Below are positions 1 through 5,327 of a stretch of DNA of 38,783 nt, piece by piece. Made by a program: the position numbers and the translations under genes. Each line of letters begins with the position of its first letter. Positions within the stretch are counted from its first letter, which is position 1. The stretch is from an uncultured Lachnospiraceae bacterium (GTDB lineage Bacteria; Bacillota; Clostridia; Lachnospirales; Lachnospiraceae), in the NCBI GenBank assembly GCA_910586615.1, contig CAJUJP010000030.1:16053-54835 (forward strand), given 5' to 3'. A model generated the notes under the pieces. The model did not search any database, was not told the origin of the DNA, and saw only the letters and a program-made list of their open reading frames with translations.

Positions 1-426
1 TACGGCGATGCACGGGTATTCGGCGATGCACAGGTATACGGCAATGCAGATGTATTCGGCAATGCACGGGTATTCGGCAATGCACAGGTATACGGCGATG
101 CACGGGTATTCGGCGATGCACAGGTATACGGCAATGCAGATGTATACGGCGATGCACGGGTATGCGGCAATGCACAGGTATGCAGTCCACTTCACCTGCT
201 GGTGATAGGTCCGTGTGGCAGCCGGAATGAATTTACCACGTTCTTTAGAAACAGGAAGCGGGAGATATCAGTCAAATGCGGATGCTTCCATGGAAATATC
301 GACGAATTTCTTTCCAGGGTATCAGAAACGCATGGGGATAACAAACATGCTTTAGTATATCGTGCGGCAGCAGAAGCTGCAAAGGTACATATTGACCTAA
401 CGGAAGACGGTAACTCTCAACAGTAG
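1..426 (+). CDS. Hexapeptide-repeat (beta-solenoid) phage protein, 5' end missing
   Basis: The frame that is open from base 1 reads as ten hexapeptide units of the form [YFC]G[DN]A[RQD]V (bases 1-180), then a non-repetitive tail of about 80 residues ending at the stop 424-426. The tail includes two cysteines (KCGC) and ends in an acidic, Gln-rich stretch. Such repeats build left-handed beta-solenoids in acyltransferase-like and polymer-forming proteins. The function here is unknown; phage early-region proteins of this style are common in Clostridia. The start lies left of the window, so the number of repeats is a minimum. The DNA units are 18 bp and nearly identical, with bases 1-54 repeated exactly at 91-144. 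Confidence 0.75.
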   Translation, partial: YGDARVFGDAQVYGNADVFGNARVFGNAQVYGDARVFGDAQVYGNADVYGDARVCGNAQVCSPLHLLVIGPCGSRNEFTTFFRNRKREISVKCGCFHGNIDEFLSRVSETHGDNKHALVYRAAAEAAKVHIDLTEDGNSQQ

Positions 427-513
427 TATTTGTTCAAGTATATCACGGCAATAAACAGGCGGGGACTGAATCAGGCCAGCGGGCAGCAGTCCTTGCCGGA
501 AAGGAGCAGAAGA

Positions 514-783
514 ATGGACAACAAAGAAAAAGCTGTCAGGAAAGCCCAACAGCTTGCGAATGCAATTTACACAGAGAAGGAATTGAATGTAGAAATAAGC
601 TATGACATTTGCGCATCAAAAGCAGATACAAGTAAGGCACAGATGATAGAAAATGAGTATAGGCACAACAGTAAATTCCGCGCATATGTAGATAAATACT
701 GTATTGCGAACGGAGTCACGGTAGAGCAGGCGCTTAAACATGAACTTGTGCGTCAGGTATTTTTGATGCACACAGAGGTATGA
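514..783 (+). CDS. Small phage protein of unknown function
   Basis: An 89-residue protein (MDNKEKAVRKAQQLANAIYT...). I chose the ATG at 514 because AAGGAG lies at 501-506 with 7-nt spacing; the frame stays open further upstream to a TTG at 430, but that has no ribosome binding site. The product is charged and helical, with no membrane segment or recognised motif. It lies between the hexapeptide-repeat gene and a tandem palindromic site, in the phage early/control region. I do not recognise the family. Confidence 0.6.
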   Translation: MDNKEKAVRKAQQLANAIYTEKELNVEISYDICASKADTSKAQMIENEYRHNSKFRAYVDKYCIANGVTVEQALKHELVRQVFLMHTEV

Positions 784-795
784 CAGGGCAGAAAA

Positions 796-831
796 TATTC
801 TGTAGGGAATAATGATATTCCATATGGAATA
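796..831 (+). promoter_or_regulatory. Two tandem 16-bp palindromic operator-like sites
   Basis: Bases 816-831 are a perfect 16-bp palindrome, TATTCCATATGGAATA. Bases 796-811, TATTCTGTAGGGAATA, have the same TATTC/GAATA arms and the same length. The centres are 20 bp apart, about two helical turns, as expected for co-operating dimers on one face. They sit 32 bp before the next start codon. A third, 17-bp version lies at 1796-1812. The binding protein is unknown. Confidence 0.5.
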
Positions 832-862
832 ATTTGCCGGAAATCTGAAAGGAGAAAATAGA

Positions 863-1162
863 TTGAACAGGCGTCAGAGGAAAAAGCGGTTTAAGAAGAT
901 ATATGGTATGAATCCGTATCAGTATGAAAACTGGTTAAAGGACCATTGGAAGGAGATCATGGTCGCAGCGATAGCAAGTACATCGGAAATAATTAAAACT
1001 GGATTCAACCAACTAGGCAAGGAAGTGGAAGAAGCTGTGCAGACGATCCGTAATGGTATAGATGAAATAACAGAGGAAATACGGGAAGCGGCGAGATACA
1101 TCGCAGCATGTGATTTGCAGAAAGGAGAAGAAGATAATGGAAATGATGGAATTGATCCTTAA
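863..1162 (+). CDS. Phage hypothetical protein, TTG start
   Basis: A 99-residue protein starting at a TTG with AAAGGAGAA just upstream (848-856). The N-terminus is very basic (NRRQRKKRFKKIYG), followed by a hydrophobic-amphipathic middle (MVAAIASTSEIIKTG) and a predicted coiled helix with TIRNGIDEITEEIREAA. The C-terminus is acidic. No family is recognised. The product could be nucleic-acid or membrane associated, but this is inference from composition only. Its end overlaps the next small gene by 26 bp, suggesting translational coupling. Confidence 0.55.
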   Translation: MNRRQRKKRFKKIYGMNPYQYENWLKDHWKEIMVAAIASTSEIIKTGFNQLGKEVEEAVQTIRNGIDEITEEIREAARYIAACDLQKGEEDNGNDGIDP

Positions 1163-1265
1163 AATGCTGGGTATGGGTTGTTTGATTGTCTTGGCAGCTA
1201 TTGGGCTTGTAATATTAGTAGCATGTTTTTTTGTAATCGTAAAATCGCTATTCTTAAAAAAATAG
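1137..1265 (+). CDS. Small single-pass membrane protein (42 aa)
   Basis: The ATG at 1137 follows AAAGGAGAAG (1121-1130) and gives 42 residues: a short amphipathic start, then one hydrophobic segment of about 22 residues (LIVLAAIGLVILVACFFVIV), ending in VKSLFLKK, so positive charge lies at the C-terminal side. It overlaps the preceding gene by 26 bp in another frame. The clear ribosome binding site and textbook membrane segment support a real gene, although it is short. Function unknown. Confidence 0.5.
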   Translation: MEMMELILKMLGMGCLIVLAAIGLVILVACFFVIVKSLFLKK

Positions 1266-1292
1266 GTTTTTATTGAATGGAGGTGATGACGG

Positions 1293-1721
1293 GTGACAAA
1301 GAAGGAATTAGGGCAATTATTAGATCTTAGAAAAGAAATTGAAGAACTGGATGTTAAGATAGAACGGATGCAGAAGCAGAGAGTGGGAAAAACCATAGAT
1401 AAAGTACACGCATCCATGAAGGAGTATCCATATGTATACACCACCAAAACCATTGTAGGAGTAGATAACAAAGACAAGAAGAAGCGCAGAGAATTGACAG
1501 CAAGCGAGATCCTTCTGCTGAAGCGGCGGCAGCAGGCGGTAGAGGCTGAGTTTAGAATATCACAGTACATAAAGGGTATAAAGGATAGCAGGATCCGGAG
1601 AATTATAAGTTTGAAGTACGAAGAGGGCCTTTCATGGGAAAAAGTGGCGGATGTGTTGAAGTGTGACCGGACATATCCAAGAAAACTACTCGATAAGTAT
1701 TTACAAGAACATAAAAAATAA
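1293..1721 (+). CDS. ArpU/RinA-like phage late transcriptional regulator
   Basis: A 142-residue protein starting at GTG 1293 after a very strong GGAGGTGATGACGG. The N-terminal half is a coiled coil (LLDLRKEIEELDVKIERMQKQ). The C-terminal part resembles sigma region 4 helix-turn-helix domains: RRIISLKYEEGLSWEKVADVLKCD, then RTYPRKLLDKYLQ. This layout matches the ArpU/RinA/DUF1492-like proteins that switch on packaging and structural genes in phages of Gram-positive bacteria. It sits a few genes before terminase, the usual position for this regulator. Its stop codon lies inside the first copy of the 64-bp repeat that recurs before the terminase genes, so that repeat is its best candidate target. 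The family call rests on architecture, not on a database match. Confidence 0.75.
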   Translation: MTKKELGQLLDLRKEIEELDVKIERMQKQRVGKTIDKVHASMKEYPYVYTTKTIVGVDNKDKKKRRELTASEILLLKRRQQAVEAEFRISQYIKGIKDSRIRRIISLKYEEGLSWEKVADVLKCDRTYPRKLLDKYLQEHKK

Positions 1722-1776
1722 AAGATTCCCACAATTCCCGTTTTAGATGTGGTATAGTGCTATTAGGTGAAAATTT
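1713..1776 (+). promoter_or_regulatory. Candidate late promoter/regulator site, copy 1
   Basis: This stretch matches 4494-4557 at 61 of 64 positions. It contains two ATTCCC motifs 9 bp apart (1725-1730, 1734-1739) and TATAGT (1753-1758) preceded by TGG, an extended -10. There is no consensus -35 at the right distance, which fits a promoter needing an activator. It begins over the stop codon of the late regulator gene. Confidence 0.5.
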
Positions 1777-1795
1777 ACCTTGGGGAAAAAATCCT

Positions 1796-1812
1796 TATTC
1801 GTACAGGGAATA
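1796..1812 (+). promoter_or_regulatory. Third TATTC/GAATA operator-like site
   Basis: TATTCGTACAGGGAATA shares the arms and the GGGAATA half of the site at 796-811, with one extra base in the centre. It lies 38 bp downstream of the TATAGT of the late-promoter candidate, so a bound protein could block that transcript. Confidence 0.35.
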
Positions 1813-1890
1813 AAAAAGATGGCCGGATTTTGCATGTGCAAGTGTGCTATTATAGTAGCATGATATAGTGAAGTAAGGGAAAAAGAGCGA

Positions 1891-1918
1891 AAGCATCAGG
1901 GAAATCTGGTGCTTTTAT
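1891..1918 (+). terminator. Intrinsic terminator
   Basis: Stem AAGCATCAG (1891-1899) with CTGGTGCTT (1906-1914), one G:U pair, a 6-nt loop and TTTTATT. A transcript from 1864-1869 ending here would be only about 45 nt. Confidence 0.65.
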
Positions 1919-1960
1919 TGTTTACAGGGAAAGGCGAAGGGATGAAATTAATTGAATATA

Positions 1961-1998
1961 GGGGAGCACTCCTGTCAGGGTAAGTTCCTGACCTCCCC
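1961..1998 (+). other. Nested RNA hairpin
   Basis: GGGGAG (1961-1966) pairs perfectly with CTCCCC (1993-1998). Inside it GTCAGG (1974-1979) pairs with CCTGAC (1987-1992). A 7-nt one-sided bulge (CACTCCT) separates the two helices, and there is no U-run, so this is a structural element and not a terminator. Confidence 0.5.
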
Positions 1999-2012
1999 AC
2001 ATTACCGATCAG

Positions 2013-2037
2013 GGCGTTGCGAAAGGCAGCGCCTTTT
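2013..2037 (+). terminator. Intrinsic terminator
   Basis: GGCGTTGC (2013-2020) pairs with GCAGCGCC (2026-2033) with one G:U pair, and is followed by a run of five Ts. It lies 15 nt after the nested hairpin, a spacing that would allow an attenuator-type switch. Confidence 0.65.
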
Positions 2038-2095
2038 TAGATGCAAAAATCCTGCCCGTCAGATGACAGTAGCAAAAGAAAGGTGAATATTGAGC

Positions 2096-2117
2096 TTTCC
2101 GATTTGAAATCGGGAAA
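2096..2117 (+). other. Hairpin in the Rha gene leader
   Basis: TTTCCGATTT (2096-2105) pairs with AAATCGGGAAA (2107-2117) with a single bulged G. It is AT-rich and lacks a following U-run. It lies about 75 nt before the Rha start codon. Confidence 0.35.
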
Positions 2118-2190
2118 CTTTAATCATGTATGAGGATTATTAGGGGTCATATAGATATGGGAACAAGCTATCAGAAGGAGGAAAAGTATC

Positions 2191-2844
2191 ATGTTGATAG
2201 AAACGAGGAAAATTAACAAAAGAGAAGTCAATGTTGTGACAAGCCTTGATGTGGCGGAAACATTTGAGAAAGAGCATTATCATGTTATGGAGGATATTCG
2301 GGAGATACAGTCTAAAATAAGTACCACCGAATTTTCGGGGCTATTTTATGAAGAGGAATACAAGGCAGCTAATGGCAAGAAGAATCCGGTGTATTATATG
2401 AACAGGGATGGCTTTACACTTCTCGCCATGGGTTATACAGGACAGAAAGCCATGAGATTCAAACTGGCATATATCAACCAGTTCAACCAGATGGAGGAAC
2501 TTCTTAAAGGAAAACTAATAGAGCGGGAAAAGGGCATAGCGGTTCACCAGTCACTTACGAAGGCAATCCAACAGTCAGGAGAGAACGAACGCACTCACGG
2601 ACACGCGTATTCTCTTTACACAGATTTGATTTATAAAGTGGTGTTCGGGAAAAATGCCAAGCAGTTACGGGAAGAATACGGCATAACCAGACAGGACAAT
2701 CTGCGGGATTCATTTGCGCAGGAGGAGCTTGCGAAAGTCCAATCGGTTGAAATGGTTGTAAGTGGTCTGGTGGACTGTGGTTGGGGCTATGACGATGTGA
2801 AAGACTTTATAGCAAACGGAACAAGAAAGCTGATCGTAGGATAG
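2191..2844 (+). CDS. Rha-family phage regulatory/antirepressor protein
   Basis: A 217-residue protein with GAAGGAGG upstream of its ATG. Residues about 10-105 form the pRha domain: the conserved opening (SLDVAETFEKEHYHVMEDI), the central YYMNRDGFTLLAMGYTG motif, and the KLAYINQFNQMEELL helix. The C-terminal half (about 120-217) is a separate domain with THGHAYSLYTDLIYKVVFGK, resembling the C-terminal domains of phage Ant/KilA-type proteins. Rha proteins regulate phage development and interfere with host growth. A second, shorter Rha-domain protein is encoded at 3866-4456. It lies downstream of the structured noncoding island, which may control it. Confidence 0.8.
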   Translation: MLIETRKINKREVNVVTSLDVAETFEKEHYHVMEDIREIQSKISTTEFSGLFYEEEYKAANGKKNPVYYMNRDGFTLLAMGYTGQKAMRFKLAYINQFNQMEELLKGKLIEREKGIAVHQSLTKAIQQSGENERTHGHAYSLYTDLIYKVVFGKNAKQLREEYGITRQDNLRDSFAQEELAKVQSVEMVVSGLVDCGWGYDDVKDFIANGTRKLIVG

Positions 2845-2949
2845 CGTTTTATCCGTTTCAAACGTAGAAAGTATAGGCGGCAGCAGTCCTATAAGGTAAA
2901 GAAATGTATCTTGTAAATGATTTTACTTTAACTATACGTCGTTTTATGG

Positions 2950-2955
2950 TAGAAT
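2950..2955 (+). promoter_or_regulatory. Candidate promoter -10 (TAGAAT)
   Basis: TAGAAT lies 39 bp before the next start codon. The hexamer 17 bp upstream, TTTAAC, is only weakly -35-like. Together with the perfect terminator after the gene it makes 2995-3441 a separate transcription unit. Confidence 0.4.
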
Positions 2956-2994
2956 ATCCCATAACTTGACAAACAATGAAGGAGGATTAGGGAG

Positions 2995-3441
2995 ATGGCA
3001 ATGATAAACTGTCCGGAATGCGGAAGAGAGATATCAAATAAGGCTGCGAGTTGTCCGAACTGCGGTGCTGTGGTAAAAAGGAAATTTTGTCAACACTGCG
3101 GAGAAATGATTGATAATGACTGCGTAGTGTGCCCGAAATGCGGAAAACAGGTGGGCGAAATTGGCGGGAAGGAGAAGAACATCATAATCAACAATTCTTC
3201 CAGTGCATCAGCCGCGGCGTCTGCTAGCGCTAGCGCAGTGATGACACCTGTTGTACAGGGCAGGGCGAGGAACAAATGGGTTGCACTATGCTTGTGTATC
3301 GTCACGATTTGCGGACATAAATTTTATGAAGGAAAGATAGGCATGGGTATTTTATACTTCTTTACTGGTGGACTATTCTTCATCGGGTGGATTATGGATA
3401 TCATCACCCTTGCAATGAAACCAAACCCGTATTACGTGTAA
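2995..3441 (+). CDS. Zinc-ribbon plus TM2-domain membrane protein
   Basis: A 148-residue protein with GAAGGAGG upstream. Two short zinc ribbons occupy residues about 5-60: CPECG...CPNCG and CQHCG...CPKCG. A low-complexity Ser/Ala linker (SSSASAAASASASAV) follows. The C-terminal 50 residues hold a TM2 domain with two membrane segments (WVALCLCIVTICGHKFYEGKIG, then ILYFFTGGLFFIGWIMDII). TM2 proteins are common in bacteria and usually uncharacterised. It does not fit the phage morphogenesis plan and is flanked by its own promoter candidate and a strong terminator, so it looks like a cargo gene (moron) expressed in the lysogen. Its role is unknown. Confidence 0.75.
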   Translation: MAMINCPECGREISNKAASCPNCGAVVKRKFCQHCGEMIDNDCVVCPKCGKQVGEIGGKEKNIIINNSSSASAAASASASAVMTPVVQGRARNKWVALCLCIVTICGHKFYEGKIGMGILYFFTGGLFFIGWIMDIITLAMKPNPYYV

Positions 3442-3444
3442 GGA

Positions 3445-3496
3445 AAATACTGACAAGAAGGACAGTGAAATTCAGCCGTCCTTCTTGTCAGTATTT
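3445..3496. terminator. Strong bidirectional terminator
   Basis: Perfect 19-bp inverted repeat, AAATACTGACAAGAAGGAC (3445-3463) against 3478-3496, with a 14-nt loop. A-rich and T-rich ends on the two sides allow termination in both directions. It insulates the zinc-ribbon gene from the next unit. Confidence 0.85.
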
Positions 3497-3514
3497 CTAT
3501 GATTAAAAATTTTC

Positions 3515-3556
3515 TTGACGTGTTGCTAGAAACATGATAAATTGTTACTAGTAACA
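3515..3556 (+). promoter_or_regulatory. Promoter with two operator palindromes
   Basis: TTGACG (3515-3520) and TAAATT (3538-3543) are spaced 17 bp apart. TGTTGCTAGAAACA (3521-3534) fills the spacer, and the perfect palindrome TGTTACTAGTAACA (3543-3556) directly follows the -10. The two 14-bp sites match at 12 positions and are 22 bp apart centre to centre. This is the classic layout for a repressor blocking RNA polymerase, and the small DNA-binding protein just downstream is the obvious candidate. Confidence 0.65.
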
Positions 3557-3574
3557 TGGAGGGAGGGAAGAACG

Positions 3575-3748
3575 ATTTCACAAAAAAGCAGAGCAGATTA
3601 TTTCAGAGAACGCAGGAAGAAAACAAGTGCTTTTTATGCAGAGGTAGATACCGAAAAGTTAGAAAAACTTGAGGGAAAACTTTCTGAACAAAAGAAAAGT
3701 AAGAAAAAATGGCTTGATGAAAAAATCGAAGAGGAACTAAACGAATAG
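3575..3748 (+). CDS. Small ribbon-helix-helix-like repressor, ATT start
   Basis: The protein reads SQKSRADYFRERRKK, then a beta-strand candidate (TSAFYAEVD), a helix (TEKLEKLEGKLSEQKK) and a second helix (SKKKWLDEKIEEELNE), the Arc/MetJ ribbon-helix-helix order. About 57 residues. The only in-frame start codon upstream is a TTG at 3542, which lies inside the promoter. The strong GGAGGGAGGG (3558-3567) instead points 7 nt further to ATT at 3575, exactly where related proteins as I remember them begin (M-S-Q-K-S-R). ATT looks like a G-to-T change of ATG. It may be a weak start or a decayed gene. The operators upstream suggest self-repression, which is inference. Confidence 0.6.
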   Translation: MSQKSRADYFRERRKKTSAFYAEVDTEKLEKLEGKLSEQKKSKKKWLDEKIEEELNE

Positions 3749-3837
3749 AGCGTCGTCCGACTAGCAATCAAACCAACGCTCTATCAGCCACACACCAAAA
3801 AGGAGTATGCATACATAGTGTATATCTTTTTGGTGTG
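3745..3837 (+). terminator. Two adjacent hairpins after the repressor gene
   Basis: ATAGAGCGT (3745-3753) pairs with ACGCTCTAT (3776-3784), beginning over the repressor stop codon. CACACCAAAAAG (3791-3802) pairs perfectly with CTTTTTGGTGTG (3826-3837). Neither is followed by a clean U-run, so termination may be partial and some transcription may reach the Rha-like gene 28 bp further on. Confidence 0.45.
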
Positions 3838-3865
3838 GTTGTCAAACATCGAAAGGAGATATTAT

Positions 3866-4456
3866 ATGCAAGATTTAGAACAAACATTAGATAGCCGAGA
3901 AGTAGCGGAAATGCTAGAAAAAACACATTCTGGATTGCTTAAAGATATGCGGAGGTATATAGAGCAATTTGGAGAAGTCAAAATTGACTTTACCGATTTT
4001 TTCAGAGAATCAACATACAAAACAAGGCAAAACAAAGCGCTTCCCTGTTACCTCATAACACGCAAAGGTTGCGAATTTATAGCCAATAAGCTTACAGGAA
4101 CAAAGGGAACTGCCTTCACCGCCCGCTACATAAACCGTTTTCACGAAATGGAATCCATCATTTCTTCCCAGAGTCCTGCAGTTGCACCGGTGCAACTGGA
4201 AAAGATGGAGCAGATTGAGAAGGAATATGCCGATCTGAAGAAAGAAATCAGAGGGATCAAGTCAGATCTGAAGCGGATCGGCAGGAGCGGAGGCTTGCAG
4301 ACGGTTGCATATAGTGGATGTGGGCAGCATAAAGACTGGATCATAAAGATGCTTAGTGTCATTAACGAGTCAGAGGATGAAGCATTTCTTAGCTATATGT
4401 ATACGTTTTTCAAAAGGCATCTGGAAAGAAAGAATAATTTTAGGTGGATGGCATGA
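3866..4456 (+). CDS. Second Rha-family phage regulatory protein
   Basis: Starts at ATG 3866 after GAAAGGAG; the reading frame opens 48 bp earlier inside a hairpin, which is unlikely to be translated. 196 residues. The pRha domain covers about 1-95: LDSREVAEMLEKTHSGLLKD, then CYLITRKGCEFIANKLTG and ARYINRFHEMES. A linker containing VAPVQ follows, encoded by a 20-bp perfect palindrome (4179-4198). Then comes a coiled coil (EKMEQIEKEYADLKKEIRGIKSDLKRI) and a C-terminal helical domain. It differs from the first Rha gene in its C-terminal part, so the two probably have different targets. It ends 38 bp before the second late-promoter repeat. Confidence 0.78.
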   Translation: MQDLEQTLDSREVAEMLEKTHSGLLKDMRRYIEQFGEVKIDFTDFFRESTYKTRQNKALPCYLITRKGCEFIANKLTGTKGTAFTARYINRFHEMESIISSQSPAVAPVQLEKMEQIEKEYADLKKEIRGIKSDLKRIGRSGGLQTVAYSGCGQHKDWIIKMLSVINESEDEAFLSYMYTFFKRHLERKNNFRWMA

Positions 4457-4493
4457 TTTGCATTCGCAGATGTGGTATTCAGAAGCATTTATA

Positions 4494-4557
4494 AAAAAAT
4501 AAAAGATTCCCACAATTCCCGTTTTAGATGCGGTATAGTGATAGTAGGTGAAAATTT
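4494..4557 (+). promoter_or_regulatory. Candidate late promoter/regulator site, copy 2
   Basis: Differs from 1713-1776 at only three positions (4531, 4541, 4544). It keeps both ATTCCC motifs and TATAGT (4534-4539), but the TG of the extended -10 has become CG. It lies directly upstream of the packaging genes, with a strong terminator in between. Confidence 0.55.
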
Positions 4558-4591
4558 GTGGAATTGTCCCCTTAAATTAAACCTGAATGGA

Positions 4592-4639
4592 AGAGGGTAT
4601 CTCAAAAGTCATGAAATGACTGTGAGATGCCCTCTTTTT
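4592..4639 (+). terminator. Strong terminator between late promoter and packaging genes
   Basis: AGAGGGTATCTCA (4592-4604) pairs with TGAGATGCCCTCT (4623-4635), one G:U pair, enclosing a second small stem (GTCAT/ATGAC), and is followed by TTTT. Its place between the promoter candidate and the terminase genes suggests antitermination or regulated read-through. Confidence 0.75.
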
Positions 4640-4660
4640 CAGCGAAAAAAAGGAGAGGGA

Positions 4661-4954
4661 ATGGGAAATATACAGAAAAAGATCAACAGGATCCTGATGG
4701 CTCTAAGGCGGCGGGGCATTGTATACAAGATAAATACGCAGCAATTCTATTCTGAAAAGCAGGATAGAATATGCACAAAGCTGATCCTCTGGGAAGAGCA
4801 CCCTCAGAGGGATGGGAAGGTATTTTATAGCAAGGTTGAGATGCTGAAGTATCTGGCGGAGCGTTGGAAGGAAGTGAGAGAGGATGGAAAAGGCCAAAGA
4901 GGAGAGGATTGCGGAACTCGCCCGGAGGATGAGCGAGAGGCAGAAGGCTTTTAG
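4661..4954 (+). CDS. Phage hypothetical protein before terminase
   Basis: Start chosen at ATG 4661 (GGAGAGGGAATG); the frame is open to 4472 but that part lies in the promoter and terminator. 97 residues, basic N-terminal half (IQKKINRILMALRRRGIVYKI) and a charged tail ending EDEREAEGF. Such proteins often sit just before the terminase small subunit in Clostridial phages; function unknown. The 3' end overlaps terS by 71 bp in another frame, an unusually long overlap. Confidence 0.6.
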   Translation: MGNIQKKINRILMALRRRGIVYKINTQQFYSEKQDRICTKLILWEEHPQRDGKVFYSKVEMLKYLAERWKEVREDGKGQRGEDCGTRPEDEREAEGF

Positions 4955-5327
4955 CGATTATTACATTGAAACCCTGAATCAGACAGAAGCCGCAAAACGG
5001 GCTGGATATTCTGAAAAAACTGCCAGATCCATAGGAAGTGAAAACCTGACAAAACCAAACATAAAAGAATATATAGATCTGAGGCTTGCCCAGATGGAGG
5101 AGGCGAGGGTGGCAAGTGCTTCAGAGGTGCTTGAATACCTCACAAGGGTGATGAGGGGAGAGGAGAAAGATCAGTTTGATATGGATGCTTCCCTTCAGGA
5201 CAGGACGAAGGCGGCGGAGCTTCTGGGGAAGAGATACCGGTTGTTTATCGACAAGCAGGAGATAGAGGCAACGATTGATCCGGTCACCATTATCAACGAT
5301 ATTCCACGGAAAACGGATGGAGATTAG
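4884..5327 (+). CDS. terS: Terminase small subunit
   Basis: 147 residues. The N-terminal helix-turn-helix is typical of the Terminase_2 / SPP1 G1P-like family: LSERQKAF-type start (MSERQKAFSDYYIETLNQTE), then AAKRAGYSEKTARSIGSENLTKPNIKEYI. The middle (ASASEVLEYLTRVMRGEEKDQ) and the end (RTKAAELLGKRYRLF) are also family features. The protein recognises the pac or cos site and hands DNA to the large subunit. Overlaps terL by 11 bp. Confidence 0.9.
   Translation: MEKAKEERIAELARRMSERQKAFSDYYIETLNQTEAAKRAGYSEKTARSIGSENLTKPNIKEYIDLRLAQMEEARVASASEVLEYLTRVMRGEEKDQFDMDASLQDRTKAAELLGKRYRLFIDKQEIEATIDPVTIINDIPRKTDGD

Larger units (their letters stand above)
1722..2190 (+). other. 469-bp noncoding island with several hairpins
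   Basis: No convincing protein gene is seen here. In order it holds the late-promoter-like repeat, an operator-like site (1796-1812), a second extended -10 promoter candidate (TGATATAGT, 1861-1869), a terminator (1891-1918), a nested hairpin (1961-1998), another terminator (2013-2037), a further hairpin (2096-2117), and the ribosome binding site of the Rha gene. A 13-codon open frame with a start at 1942 (MKLIEYRGALLSG) and stop at 1981-1983 overlaps the left arm of the nested hairpin. One or more short RNAs, or an attenuated leader, are plausible. Confidence 0.5.

Noticed and set aside
1..180. CRISPR-like tandem repeat
   Set aside because: Units are contiguous without spacers and translate cleanly as hexapeptide repeats in one frame.
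8..205. Open frame with repeated MHGYSAMHRYTA-type sequence
   Set aside because: It is the shifted frame of the hexapeptide repeat; the true frame is open from base 1 and continues past the array to 426.
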